From: Streptomyces syringium
GTDB taxonomy: Bacteria > Actinomycetota > Actinomycetes > Streptomycetales > Streptomycetaceae
Direction: 5' to 3'
DNA: 64,000 bases
NCBI RefSeq assembly: GCF_017876625.1
Contig: NZ_JAGIOH010000001.1
Coordinates: 5,353,501 to 5,417,500, forward strand
Part shown: positions 39,345-48,758 of the stretch, one piece after another
Numbering within the stretch: the stretch's first letter is position 1
Layout: each line of letters starts with the position of its first letter
Notes under the pieces: model-generated
The model's database searches: none
Seen by the model: the letters and a program-made list of their open reading frames with translations, nothing else
What the model was told of the DNA's origin: nothing
Made by a program: the position numbers and the translations under genes

Positions 39345-41585
39345 TTGACCTCACTTGCCCGGTGGTGCCTGCGCCGCCGTTTCGTCGTCATCGTGCTCTG
39401 GCTCGTCGCCCTCGCGGGCACGACCGCCGCCGCGACGCTGACGGGGTCCGCGTACTCCAACGACTACACCGTCCCCGGCACCGAGGCGTCCCGTGCCACC
39501 GCCCTCCTGGAGAAGGCGTTCCCCGGCCAGGGCGGCGACAGCGCCACCCTCGTCTGGCACACCGACCGGGGCACCGTACGGGCGGCCGACGTCGAGCAGC
39601 GCATGACCGACACCCTGCGCGAGGTCGCCGAGCTGCCCGGCGTGGCCTCGGTCAGCGGCCCGTACGGCAGCGACGGCGCGAGCCGGATCAGCGCCGACGG
39701 GCACACCGCCTACGCCTCCCTCGCCTTCGCGCGGACCTCCGGCCAGCTCGACAAGGCCGAGGTCCAGCGGGTGATCGACACCGCGCGGTCCGCCGCCACC
39801 GACAATCTGGACGTCGCGGTCGGCGGCAGCGCCGCCGGCGCCGCCGAGGGCAAGAGCGGCCACCTCAGCGAGATCATCGGCGTCGTCATCGCCGCCGTCG
39901 TGCTCTTCCTCGTCTTCGGCTCGCTGGCCGCGAGCCTGCTGCCCATCGCCACCGCCCTCGTGGGCGTGGGCACCGCCGCCATGGGCACCGTCCTGCTCGG
40001 CCATCTGATGTCCGTCGCGGACTTCGCCCCCATGCTGGGCACCCTCATCGGGCTCGGGGTGGGCATCGACTACGCCCTGTTCATCGTCACCCGGCACCGC
40101 CGCGGCCTGCGGGCCGGGCTCCCGGTGCACGTCGCCGCGGAACGGGCCGTCGCCACCACCGGGCGGGCCGTGGTCTTCGCCGGCGGCACCGTGTGCGTCG
40201 CCCTGCTCGGCATGCTCATCCTGCGGCTCAGCTTCCTCAACGGCGTCGCCATCGCCGCCTCGCTGACCGTCGTCCTCACCGTCGCCGCCTCCGTCACCCT
40301 GCTGCCCGCCCTCCTCGGGGTCATCGGGCCGCGGGCGCTGAGCCGCCGCGAGCGCCGCCGGCTGGCCGAGCACGGCCCCCGGCCGGAGATCCCCACCGGA
40401 CTCGCCGCCCGCTGGTCCGCGTTCGTCGAGCGCCACCCCAAGCTGCTGGGCACCCTCGCCGCCGCCGTCATGCTGGTGCTGGCCCTGCCCACGGCCTCCC
40501 TCCACCTGGGCACCTCCGACCAGGGCAACAACCCGGCGACCTCCTCCACCCGCCAGGCGTACGACATGCTCGGCGAGGGCTTCGGCCCCGGCGTCAACGG
40601 CCCGCTCACCCTCGTCGCCGACCTCGACGGCGCTGCCGACCGGCTCGCCTTCGACCAGCTGCCGGGCACCCTCCGGCAGACCGAGGGCGTCGCCTCCGTC
40701 AGCTCCTCCACCCTCAGCGGCAGCGGCGACACCGGTGTCATCACCGTCATCCCCACCGCCTCCCCGCAGTCCACCGACACCAGTGACCTCGTCGAGCGGC
40801 TGCGCGCCGAGGTCCTGCCCAAGGCCACCGCCACCACCGGCATGGACGTCCACGTCGGCGGGGTGACCGCGAGCTACGACGACTTCGCCAAGGTCATCCT
40901 CGCCAAGCTGCCGCTGTTCGTCGGCGCGGTCGTCGGCCTCGGCTGCGTCCTGCTGCTCCTGGCCTTCCGCAGCATCGGCATCCCGCTCAAGGCCGCCGCG
41001 ATGAACATCGCCGCCGTCGCCTCCTCCTTCGGCGTCGTCACCGCGATGTTCCAGTGGGGCTGGGGCAGCGAGCTGCTCGGCCTCGGGGCCGCGGGCCCGA
41101 TCGAGCCGTTCCTGCCGGTCGTGATGGTCTCCGTGCTCTTCGGGCTCTCCATGGACTACCAGGTCTTCCTGGTCAGCCGGATGTACGAGGAGTGGCTCGC
41201 CACCCGCGACAACACCCGGGCCGTCCGCGTCGGTCTCGCCGAGACCAGCCGCGTCATCAACTCCGCCGCGGTCATCATGATCGCCGTGTTCCTGGCCTTC
41301 GTCCTCAGCGGCGACCGCGTCATCGCGATGTTCGGCATCGGACTGGCCTCCGCCGTCGCCCTGGACGCCTTCGTCCTGCGGACCCTGCTGGTCCCGGCCC
41401 TCATGCACATGCTGGGCGGCGCCAACTGGTGGCTGCCGAAGTGGCTGGACCGCAGGCTGCCGCGCATCAGCATCGAACCGTCCGAGGACAGCGCGGCTGT
41501 CCCGGCGAGCCCGGTGGGACCGATGGACCTCATCCCGGTCCCGGCCGCGGCCGCGTCCGCCAAGGTCCCCTCCAAAGCCCTCTGA
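39345..41585 (+). CDS. MMPL/RND-family transporter
   Basis: A 746-aa membrane protein with two repeats of one span, a periplasmic loop and five spans (HAE3-like RND). Visible features are an N-terminal span (FVVIVLWLVALAGTTAAATLTG), the central GIGVDYA-type motif as LIGLGVGIDYALFIVTRHRRGL, and its C-terminal counterpart VLFGLSMDYQVFLVSRMYEEW, with the charged residues of the proton relay. MMPL proteins export lipids, siderophores or small molecules. The cargo is unknown. TTG start after GGAAG. Confidence 0.9.
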   Translation: MTSLARWCLRRRFVVIVLWLVALAGTTAAATLTGSAYSNDYTVPGTEASRATALLEKAFPGQGGDSATLVWHTDRGTVRAADVEQRMTDTLREVAELPGVASVSGPYGSDGASRISADGHTAYASLAFARTSGQLDKAEVQRVIDTARSAATDNLDVAVGGSAAGAAEGKSGHLSEIIGVVIAAVVLFLVFGSLAASLLPIATALVGVGTAAMGTVLLGHLMSVADFAPMLGTLIGLGVGIDYALFIVTRHRRGLRAGLPVHVAAERAVATTGRAVVFAGGTVCVALLGMLILRLSFLNGVAIAASLTVVLTVAASVTLLPALLGVIGPRALSRRERRRLAEHGPRPEIPTGLAARWSAFVERHPKLLGTLAAAVMLVLALPTASLHLGTSDQGNNPATSSTRQAYDMLGEGFGPGVNGPLTLVADLDGAADRLAFDQLPGTLRQTEGVASVSSSTLSGSGDTGVITVIPTASPQSTDTSDLVERLRAEVLPKATATTGMDVHVGGVTASYDDFAKVILAKLPLFVGAVVGLGCVLLLLAFRSIGIPLKAAAMNIAAVASSFGVVTAMFQWGWGSELLGLGAAGPIEPFLPVVMVSVLFGLSMDYQVFLVSRMYEEWLATRDNTRAVRVGLAETSRVINSAAVIMIAVFLAFVLSGDRVIAMFGIGLASAVALDAFVLRTLLVPALMHMLGGANWWLPKWLDRRLPRISIEPSEDSAAVPASPVGPMDLIPVPAAAASAKVPSKAL

Positions 41586-41609
41586 GCAGGGCCGGAGGCA
41601 TACCTAAGG

Positions 41610-41663
41610 CCCCCCTGGGGCCGTAGATGAGGCAGTCGCCCGATGTGCGCGACCCCCCTGGGG
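41610..41663 (+). promoter_or_regulatory. Paired CCCCCCTGGGG motifs
   Basis: CCCCCCTGGGG occurs at 41610-41620 and again at 41653-41663. Each is an inverted repeat flanked by further short complementarity. They lie upstream of a small gene and the LAL regulator. Possible regulator binding sites. Confidence 0.35.
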
Positions 41664-41736
41664 GACGAAGCTTCTCGTGGGCCAGGAAACGGCCCGGCAG
41701 AACCGAGAAGCCCGTCATCACCAGGGGGAAACCACC

Positions 41737-41955
41737 ATGTTCGACTTCAACCTCGCCCTCCACCACTTCCGCGCCGCCGACTTCGCCCGTGACGCCGCCG
41801 AGCACCGGCTGGCCCACGAGGCCCGGCTCGCCGCCCGGACCGAGGACGCCCGCAGGACCCGTCAGGGACGCCGGGAAGCCGAGGGGCGGGTGAGGACCAC
41901 CGGCACCTGGCGCCTCGCCCGCCGCCACGGCCGGACCCACCGCGCCACCGCCTGA
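41737..41955 (+). CDS. Small basic protein of unknown function
   Basis: A 72-aa Arg- and His-rich protein (HRLAHEARLAARTEDARRTRQGRREAEG) likely to be mostly helical. AGGGGGAAA precedes the ATG. It ends about 100 bp before the LAL regulator and follows the MMPL gene. I do not recognise it. Codon bias agrees with a real gene. Confidence 0.6.
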   Translation: MFDFNLALHHFRAADFARDAAEHRLAHEARLAARTEDARRTRQGRREAEGRVRTTGTWRLARRHGRTHRATA

Positions 41956-42056
41956 GCACCGTGGCAGCGCCCCTGCCCACGACGGCTCTGCCCACGGCGG
42001 CCGCACCCGCCCGCGGGCCTGTGGATATCCGTCCCCCGGTGTCGGACGGTTGTGCG

Positions 42057-45000
42057 ATGCTCGGCACCGTGCAGAACACCAACGTCAGCCCCGTGTTCGT
42101 CGGCCGTACCGACGAACTGGCCGCGCTCACCGACGCGCTCGCCCGTGCCGCCGACGGCGAGCCGCAGGCCCTGCTCGTCGGCGGCGAGGCCGGCGTGGGC
42201 AAGACCCGGCTCGTCGAGGAGTTCCTGTCCGCCGCCGCGGCGGCCGGGGCGGTCACCGCGGTCGGCGGCTGCGTGGAGATCGGCGCGGACGGGCTGCCGT
42301 TCGCGCCCGTCTCCACCGCCCTGCGCGCCCTGCACCGCAAGCTCGGCGACGCCCTGGCCGTCGCCGCCGCCGGCCAGGAGGGCGAGCTGGCCCGACTGCT
42401 GCCGGAGCTGGGCGAGACGACCCGCGAGTCCCACGACGAGGACGGCCGCGCCCGGCTGTTCGAGCTGACCGCCCGGCTGCTGGAGCGGCTCACCGCCGAC
42501 CGCACGCTCGTCCTCGCCATCGAGGACCTGCACTGGGCCGACCGCTCCACCCGCGAACTCCTCGGCTATCTCTTCCGCTCGCTGCAGACCGCCCGGCTGG
42601 TCATCGTCGCCACCTACCGCTCCGACGACATCCACCGCCGCCACCCGCTGCGCCCCTTCCTCGCCGAACTCGACCGCACCCGCAGCGTGCACCGCGTCGA
42701 GCTCTCCCGCTTCACCCGCGCCGAAGTGGGCGCCCAGCTCACCGGCATCAGCGGCGCCCGCCCCGACCGCGAGCTCCTCGACCGGATCTTCGAGCGCTCC
42801 GACGGCAACGCCTTCTTCGTCGAGGAGATCGTCGCCTCGCTCTCCTGCGGCTGTTCCACCGGACTCAGCGAGTCCCTCCGCGACCTGCTGCTCGTCCGCG
42901 TCGAGGCGCTGCCCGACGCTGTGCAGCGCGTGATCCGCATCGCCGCCGAGGGCGGCTCCACCGTCGAATACGAACTGCTGCGCGCCGTCACCGGCCTCGG
43001 CGAGGACGAGCTGATCGAAGCGCTGCGCACGGCCGTCGGCGCCAACATCCTGCTCCCCACCCCCGACGGCGACGGCTACCGCTTCCGGCACGCCCTCGTG
43101 CGCGAGGCCGTCGTGGACGACCTGCTGCCCGGCGAGCGCTCCCGGCTCAACCGCCGCTACGCCGAGGCGCTCGAGGCCGCGCCGGGGATCGTCCGGGCCG
43201 ACGAACGCCCCGCCCGCCTGGCCAGCTACTGGTACCACGCCCACGATCCCGCCAAGGCGCTGCCCGCCGTGCTCGACGCGTCGGTGCGGGCCCGCGGCCG
43301 CTACGCCTACGCCGAGCAACTGCGGCTGCTGGAGCGCGCGCTGGAACTGTGGGAGGACGTACCGGCCGAGGTCCGCGAGCGCCAGCGCCCCGTCGACGAC
43401 GCGGGCGTCTACCCGGCGTGCGGCTGCAGCGACGAGGCCCTGCGCCGGCTGGACCTGCTGGCCGAGACCGTCGTCGCCGCGCAGATGGCGGGCGACCGGG
43501 AGCGGGCCCTCGCGATCGTCAAGAGCGGGCTGCGGCTGCTCGACGAGCACAAGGAACCGCTGCGGGCCGCCTGGTTCCGCACCCAGCGCGGCAGGATGCT
43601 GGGAGCCCTCGGCCGGGGCGACGCCCGGGTGGAGTTCGCCCACGCGCAGGAGCTGGTGCGCGGGCTTCCGCCGTCCGCCGTGCACGCCGAGGTGCTGACG
43701 CAGGTCGCCGCCTGGGAGGCCACCCACACCCCGGGGCCGGGGAGCTACGGCATCGCCGAACGGGCCGTCGAGCTGTCCCGTCTCGTCGGCGCCGAGAGCA
43801 CGGAGCTCAACGCCCGCCTCACCCTGGCCGGCCTGAAGATCGACGCCGGGGACGCGGAGGGCGGCATCGCCGAGATGCGCGCGGTCTGCGGCCGCGTCGT
43901 CGAGCTGGGCAACGTCCATGTGCTCGGCCGGTGCTACATCAACCTGGCCTCCGCCCTGGAGGGCGTGGGCCGGTCGGCGGAGGCCGTCGAGGTGGCGACC
44001 GAGGGGGCCCGGGAACTGTGCCGCTTCGGCCTGCCCGACGCCCGTTCCTGGGTGTTCGGGAACGCGTCGGAGTCCCTGTTCTCGCTCGGCCGCTGGGAGG
44101 AGTCGGAGGAGGCCGCCCGCGAGTGCCTGCGCATCGCCCAGAGCCTCAAGTCACGCGGCATCGCTGCCAGCCGCTTCACCCGGCTGGCACTGGTCCGCGG
44201 CCACTGGGAGCGGGCCGAGCGCGAGCTGGCCACCGCCCGTGAGCACTACGACGCCCACCAGCCGGAGCCGCAGCACACCATCCCCCTCGCCCGTTTCACC
44301 GTCGAGCTCGCCGCCGCCCGGGGCAGGATCGCCGAGGGCCGCGCGGCGCTGGACGGCGTCCTGGAGCAGGGGGTGAACCCGGCCGTCCAGCGCTACGTCT
44401 GGCCGCTCCTGGTCGCCGCCGCCACAGCCGAGGCCGACGCCCGCGGTCTGCCCGCCGCCGAGCCCGGCCGGGCCGGCGTGCTCGACCGGATCCGGGCCGG
44501 GGCCAAGCAGCTCGCCCGGGCCGTGCCCGTCTGGGACGCGTACGGGATCTTCCTGGAGGCCGAACTCCAGCGGGCCGAGGACGGCCGGCAGGACGCGGAC
44601 CGCTGGGCGGACGCGGTGGCCGCCTTCGAGGCCACGGACCGCCCCTACGAGCTGGCCCGGGTCCGCTACCGCTGGGCCGAGGCCCTGCTCGCCACCGGCG
44701 GATCCGGCGCGGAGGCCGCCGCGAAGCCGCTGAGGGAGGCCTATGAGAGCGCCGAGCGGATCGGCGCCCGGCCGCTGCGCGAGGCGACGGAGCTGCTGGC
44801 CCGCCGCGCACGGCTGTCGCTCACCCCGGCCACCGCGGCGCCGCCGGCCGCCGAGGAGCCCGCGCCCGCCGAGTCGCTCGGCCTCACCCCGCGCGAGCGG
44901 GACGTCCTCCGGCTGGTCGCCCAGGGGCACAGCAACCGCCGGATAGCCGAGGAGCTGTTCATCTCGCCGAAGACGGCGAGCGTGCATGTGTCCAACATCC

Positions 45001-45086
45001 TCGCCAAGCTGGGCGTCTCGGGCCGTGGCGAGGCGGCGGCCCTGGCCCACCGGTTCCGGCTGTTCAGCCCTGCCGGGGCCGGATGA
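42057..45086 (+). CDS. LAL-type LuxR-family transcriptional regulator
   Basis: A 1009-aa large ATP-binding LuxR regulator. It has an AAA/STAND ATPase with Walker A GEAGVGKT (residues 43-50), Walker B LVLAIEDLHWADRST, and the arginine-rich sensor region. A long TPR-like helical middle follows, then a C-terminal LuxR HTH in about the last 65 residues (LTPRERDVLRLVAQGHSNRRIAEELFISPKTASVHVSNILAKL). Such proteins often activate secondary metabolism or sugar-use genes. The inducer and target are unknown; neighbours give no obvious cluster. The 3' end overlaps the opposing DUF6191 gene by 23 bp. Confidence 0.9.
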   Translation: MLGTVQNTNVSPVFVGRTDELAALTDALARAADGEPQALLVGGEAGVGKTRLVEEFLSAAAAAGAVTAVGGCVEIGADGLPFAPVSTALRALHRKLGDALAVAAAGQEGELARLLPELGETTRESHDEDGRARLFELTARLLERLTADRTLVLAIEDLHWADRSTRELLGYLFRSLQTARLVIVATYRSDDIHRRHPLRPFLAELDRTRSVHRVELSRFTRAEVGAQLTGISGARPDRELLDRIFERSDGNAFFVEEIVASLSCGCSTGLSESLRDLLLVRVEALPDAVQRVIRIAAEGGSTVEYELLRAVTGLGEDELIEALRTAVGANILLPTPDGDGYRFRHALVREAVVDDLLPGERSRLNRRYAEALEAAPGIVRADERPARLASYWYHAHDPAKALPAVLDASVRARGRYAYAEQLRLLERALELWEDVPAEVRERQRPVDDAGVYPACGCSDEALRRLDLLAETVVAAQMAGDRERALAIVKSGLRLLDEHKEPLRAAWFRTQRGRMLGALGRGDARVEFAHAQELVRGLPPSAVHAEVLTQVAAWEATHTPGPGSYGIAERAVELSRLVGAESTELNARLTLAGLKIDAGDAEGGIAEMRAVCGRVVELGNVHVLGRCYINLASALEGVGRSAEAVEVATEGARELCRFGLPDARSWVFGNASESLFSLGRWEESEEAARECLRIAQSLKSRGIAASRFTRLALVRGHWERAERELATAREHYDAHQPEPQHTIPLARFTVELAAARGRIAEGRAALDGVLEQGVNPAVQRYVWPLLVAAATAEADARGLPAAEPGRAGVLDRIRAGAKQLARAVPVWDAYGIFLEAELQRAEDGRQDADRWADAVAAFEATDRPYELARVRYRWAEALLATGGSGAEAAAKPLREAYESAERIGARPLREATELLARRARLSLTPATAAPPAAEEPAPAESLGLTPRERDVLRLVAQGHSNRRIAEELFISPKTASVHVSNILAKLGVSGRGEAAALAHRFRLFSPAGAG

Positions 45087-45240
45087 CCACCTGACCGGAC
45101 TCCAGGTCGATCGGGCCCTTGCCCGGGTCGGCGTCGCCGACGTCTTCGCGGACCAGCTCCAGCCGGTTCTGCTCCTCTTCCTCGTGCTTCCGCCCGGGTG
45201 CGAACAGTTCTTCGAAAACGTTGAACACGTCAACCCCCAT
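45064..45240 (-). CDS. DUF6191-like small protein
   Basis: A 58-aa acidic protein beginning MGVDVFNVFEELFAPGRKHE and containing NRLELVREDVGDADPGKGP, then IDLESGQVVIRP. This pattern (FEELFAPGRKH, DVGD-DPG-GPIDL) is shared by a small Streptomyces family I recall as DUF6191. Function unknown. Its 3' end overlaps the LAL regulator gene by 23 bp on the opposite strand. Confidence 0.75.
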   Translation of the reverse strand: MGVDVFNVFEELFAPGRKHEEEEQNRLELVREDVGDADPGKGPIDLESGQVVIRPRQG

Positions 45241-45317
45241 CGCTCAACTGTCCCCGTCAGTGTAGGCAGACGGTGCGCGCGTCCCCCGGTACGCGAACCC
45301 GGCGGCGCCCTGGACCG

Positions 45318-46496
45318 TCAGCGCACCTTCAGCCGCAGCAGACGATCGTCCTGGTCACCGGGGGTGCCGCGGCCGTCGGTGTTGCTCGTCGTGAGCCACA
45401 GCCCGCCGTCGTCCGCCGCGACCACCGTGCGCAGCCGCCCGTACTCGCCCGGCAGGAACGGCTGCGGATCGGCGACCGGCCTGGCACCCGCCAGCGGGAC
45501 CCGCCACAGCCGCTCGCCGCGCAGACCGGCGAGCCACAGCGAGCCCTGCGCGTAGGCGAGGCCGCTGGGGGAGGCGTCGGCGGTCTTCCACTGCGCGACC
45601 GGGTCCACATAGCCGCTCTTGCCGCCCTTGCCCTCGACGAGCGGCCAGCCGTAGTTCTTGCCCGGCTCGACGAGATTCAGCTCGTCCCAGGTGTCCTGGC
45701 CGAACTCCGCCGCCCACAGCCGCTTGTCCGCGTCCCACGCCAGGCCCTGCACATTGCGGTGGCCCAGGGAATAGACGACCGAGTCGGGCCACGGATTGCC
45801 CGGGGCGGGCCGCCCGTCCGGGGTCATGCGCAGGATCTTCCCGCCGAGCGACTCCCGGTCCTGGGACAGGCCGCGCCGCCCGCTCTCACCCGTACCGGCG
45901 TAGAGCATTTTGTCGGGGCCGAAGGCGATCCGGCCGCCGTTGTGGACGGTGCCCTTGGGGATGCCCCGGAAGACCGTGTTCGGTGCGCCGAGCCGGCGCC
46001 CCGCGGGCTTCCGCTCGTCGTAGAGCATGCTCGCGACGCGATTGTCGGACTCGGTGGTGAAGTAGGCGTACACCTGGTGATCGGTGTCGAAGTCGGCGCT
46101 CACGGCGAGGCCCAGCAGCCCGCCCTCGCCGCCCGGCGAGACGCCGGGCACCGAGCCCAGCTCGGTCTGCTTGCCGTCCTTCACCGCGACCCGGAAGATC
46201 TTCGCCGTGTCGCGGGAGGCCACCAGCAGATCCCCGTCGGGCAGCGTGGCCACGCCCCAGGGGGAGCCGAGCTTCGTGGTGAGCGTACGGACGACCTCGA
46301 CCGAGCCCTTGGCCGGGGCGGGGGAGGCGGCGGCGGTGGGGGAGCCCGAAGGCCCGCCCGCCCCGGGGGACTTGGCCCCGGACGGCGTCCGGTCGCCGGA
46401 GGTGGTGACGCCGTCGGGGAGTTCACCGGTGGAGCAGCCCGTGGCGATCAGCAGCGCGGCGGCGGCCAGCGCGGCGGTGACGGCGGTACGGCGCAC
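45318..46496 (-). CDS. PQQ-dependent sugar dehydrogenase-like lipoprotein (sorbosone/glucose dehydrogenase family)
   Basis: A 392-aa six-bladed beta-propeller protein of the GSDH family. The N-terminal signal ends in a lipobox (ALLIATGC), so it should be membrane-anchored outside the cell. Propeller motifs include LGSPWGVATLPDGDLLVASRDTAKIFRV, EGGLLGLAVSADFDTDHQVYAYFT, GGRIAFGPDKMLYAGTGESG and SLGHRNVQGLAWD. It may oxidise sugars with PQQ, but PQQ biosynthesis genes are absent from this window. GTG start preceded by AGAGGAACG. Confidence 0.86.
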   Translation of the reverse strand: MRRTAVTAALAAAALLIATGCSTGELPDGVTTSGDRTPSGAKSPGAGGPSGSPTAAASPAPAKGSVEVVRTLTTKLGSPWGVATLPDGDLLVASRDTAKIFRVAVKDGKQTELGSVPGVSPGGEGGLLGLAVSADFDTDHQVYAYFTTESDNRVASMLYDERKPAGRRLGAPNTVFRGIPKGTVHNGGRIAFGPDKMLYAGTGESGRRGLSQDRESLGGKILRMTPDGRPAPGNPWPDSVVYSLGHRNVQGLAWDADKRLWAAEFGQDTWDELNLVEPGKNYGWPLVEGKGGKSGYVDPVAQWKTADASPSGLAYAQGSLWLAGLRGERLWRVPLAGARPVADPQPFLPGEYGRLRTVVAADDGGLWLTTSNTDGRGTPGDQDDRLLRLKVR

Positions 46497-46545
46497 GGTT
46501 CGTTCCTCTCACGGGGACGGCCCGCCGGAGCGCGGCGCTCTCCTG

Positions 46546-46604
46546 TACTGCGTTCCTGTGTCCTGCGTTCCTCTGTACTGCTACTGCTGTCCTGCGTTCC
46601 TTAT
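46546..46604 (-). repeat. About four 15-bp tandem repeats with an SD-like motif
   Basis: On the + strand the units are TACTGCGTTCCTGTG, TCCTGCGTTCCTCTG, TACTGCTACTGCTG and TCCTGCGTTCCTTAT. Read on the minus strand they repeat AGGAACGCAG, matching the AGGAACG of the real ribosome binding site 3' to them. Confidence 0.7.
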
Positions 46605-46677
46605 ACACCGCACCGCGGCGGACCGCGCCGTACCCCAGGCGCCGCGCCGCCGCGGCGCCGCCGCCCGGCCCGCCCGG

Positions 46678-47670
46678 TCAGTACCAGGAGCCCAGCGCCC
46701 TCGGCAGCGCCGCCAGCTCCGCGAAGTCCTCCCCGGTGAGCCGCAGTTCGGCCGCCGCGGCGTTGTGCACCGCCCACCGCGCCTTCTTCGTGCCCGGTAC
46801 GGGCACCACGTGCCGCCCCTGCGCCAGCACCCACGCCAGCGCGACCTGCGCGGCGGACGCGCCGTGGCGGTCCCCGACCCGGCGCAGCCCCGCCACGATC
46901 GGCTGGTTGGCGGCCATCATCTCCGCCGTGAAGCGCGGATGGCGGGCCCGGATGTCCTCCGGCTCGAAGCCCTGGCCCGGCGTGAGCGTGCCACTGAGGA
47001 AACCATTCCCCAGCGGCATCGCGGCCAGCAGCCCGACCCCTCGCGACGCGCACCACGGGACCAGCGTGTCCAGCGCCTCCCGCGACCACACCGACAGCTC
47101 GGCCTGCACACAGCTCACCGGGAAGACCTGCTGCACCCGCTCCAGCTGCCGGACCGTCGCGTCGTAGAGCCCCGCCCGGGACCGGCGGCGGGTGCGCGCC
47201 CCGATCGCGCACCATCCCAGCGCGCGGACCTTGCCGGCGGAGACCAGCTCCGCCATCGCGCCCCAGGTCTCCTCGACGGGCACCTCGGGGTCGGGCCGGT
47301 GGAGCTGGTAGAGGTCGATGACATCGGTCTGGAGGCGGCGCAGCGAGGCATCGCATGCCCGCTTCACATAGCCGGGGCGGCCGTTGGCGACGATGTGCTG
47401 CTCGCCCACCAGCAGCCCGCACTTGGTCGACACGAACGCCTCCGAGCGCCGCTCCCGCAGTACCCGCCCCACGAGCAGCTCATTGGTGAAGGGCCCGTAC
47501 ATATCGGCGGTGTCGAGCAGGCTCACTCCGGCGTCGAGCGCCGCGTGCACCGTGCGCAGGGCCCCCTCGCCGCTCTGCTGGGAGGCGGTGTACGCCCAGT
47601 GCATGGGCATGCACCCGAGGCCGATCGCGCCCACCTCGAGCGCCGTCGCACCGATTGTCCTGCGCTCCAC
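46678..47670 (-). CDS. Aldo/keto reductase
   Basis: A 330-aa AKR with the catalytic tetrad Asp (LLDTADMYG), Tyr (same motif), Lys (AFVSTKCGLL) and His (YQLHRPDPEVP). The C-terminal NADPH site includes VPVPGTKKARWAVHNAAA. It reduces aldehydes or ketones with NADPH; the substrate is unknown. The GTG at 47670 is preceded by GGAGGGAA. It diverges from the 2-hydroxyacid dehydrogenase. Confidence 0.9.
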   Translation of the reverse strand: MERRTIGATALEVGAIGLGCMPMHWAYTASQQSGEGALRTVHAALDAGVSLLDTADMYGPFTNELLVGRVLRERRSEAFVSTKCGLLVGEQHIVANGRPGYVKRACDASLRRLQTDVIDLYQLHRPDPEVPVEETWGAMAELVSAGKVRALGWCAIGARTRRRSRAGLYDATVRQLERVQQVFPVSCVQAELSVWSREALDTLVPWCASRGVGLLAAMPLGNGFLSGTLTPGQGFEPEDIRARHPRFTAEMMAANQPIVAGLRRVGDRHGASAAQVALAWVLAQGRHVVPVPGTKKARWAVHNAAAAELRLTGEDFAELAALPRALGSWY

Positions 47671-47730
47671 CCGCCGTTCCCTCCCGTTCCTCGCCCCCAA
47701 ACTAACCTCTGCGCTCCGGCCCGGTTCGCA

Positions 47731-47736
47731 TAGCCT
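47731..47736 (+). promoter_or_regulatory. Candidate -10 box of the 2-hydroxyacid dehydrogenase
   Basis: TAGCCT ends 6 nt before the ATG at 47743, with no Shine-Dalgarno sequence; probably leaderless. Confidence 0.4.
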
Positions 47737-47742
47737 CCTGGC

Positions 47743-48705
47743 ATGAGTGCAGATCACAGCGGTTCCGGGCGCCCACTGGCATGGCTGCCCCTCCACCCCG
47801 AGGAGATCGACGGGCTGCCCGCCGAACTCGACTACGCCTACTGGGCCGGGGTCTCGGACTTCCCCACCGACCCCGCCCGGTGCGTTTTCTACGGCGTCCC
47901 CTATCTGGCGCCCCCCGAGGTGTCCGCCCGTCCCCTGGCGCACATGCCGTGGCTACGGGTCGTGCAGACCCTGACCGCCGGCGTGGACGACATCCTGCCC
48001 GCCGTACCGCGGATGCCGTCGGGCACCCTGCTCTGCAACGCGCGCGGGCTGCACGACGCGAGCACCGCCGAGCTGGCCCTCGCGCTGACCCTCGCCGCCC
48101 TGCGGGACATCCCCGGCTTCGTACGGGCCCAGGACGCCGGGCAGTGGCGGCAGGGCTTCCGCCCGGCGCTCGCCGACAGCTCCGTGCTCATTGTGGGTTA
48201 CGGCTCGATCGGCAGTGCGATCGAAGACCGGCTCGCGCCCTTTGAGTGCGCGCGGGTGGCGCGCGTCGCGCGCTCCGCGCGTAACACCGCGCGCGGTCCG
48301 GTGCATCCGGTCGCCTCCCTGCCCGAGTTGCTTCCCGACGCCGACGTGGTGATTCTCGCGACGCCGCTCACCGAGGAGACCCGGGGGCTCGTCAACGCGG
48401 GGTTCCTCGGCCGGATGAAGGACGGGGCCCTTCTGGTGAACGTCGCGCGCGGCGCCGTCGTGGACACCGAGGCGCTCCTCGCCGAGCTGGAGAGCGGGCG
48501 GCTGCGGGCCGCGCTGGACGTGACCGACCCCGAGCCGCTGCCCCCGGGACACCCGCTGTGGACCGCTCCGGGGACCCTCATCACCCCCCATGTGGGTGGT
48601 CCTTCGTCGGCGTTCCTGCCCCGCGCCAAGGCCCTGCTCCGCGATCAACTGGCCAGATTTGTACTGGACGAGCCTCTGCGAAATGTCGTAGTCAGCGCGG
48701 CGTAG
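47743..48705 (+). CDS. D-isomer-specific 2-hydroxyacid dehydrogenase
   Basis: A 320-aa NAD(P)-dependent dehydrogenase. The Rossmann motif is VLIVGYGSIGSAIEDRL. The catalytic Arg is in VNVARGAVVDTEALL, the Glu in DVTDPEPLPPGHPLW, and the His in ITPHVGGPS. The family reduces 2-oxoacids to D-2-hydroxyacids. It is not the serA of this genome, which lies at 56 kb. Substrate unknown. Confidence 0.88.
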   Translation: MSADHSGSGRPLAWLPLHPEEIDGLPAELDYAYWAGVSDFPTDPARCVFYGVPYLAPPEVSARPLAHMPWLRVVQTLTAGVDDILPAVPRMPSGTLLCNARGLHDASTAELALALTLAALRDIPGFVRAQDAGQWRQGFRPALADSSVLIVGYGSIGSAIEDRLAPFECARVARVARSARNTARGPVHPVASLPELLPDADVVILATPLTEETRGLVNAGFLGRMKDGALLVNVARGAVVDTEALLAELESGRLRAALDVTDPEPLPPGHPLWTAPGTLITPHVGGPSSAFLPRAKALLRDQLARFVLDEPLRNVVVSAA

Positions 48706-48758
48706 CGGCACGTAGAGGTACCGTTTGACTGCACTGCGTATCCATAAACGCCCGCCTG

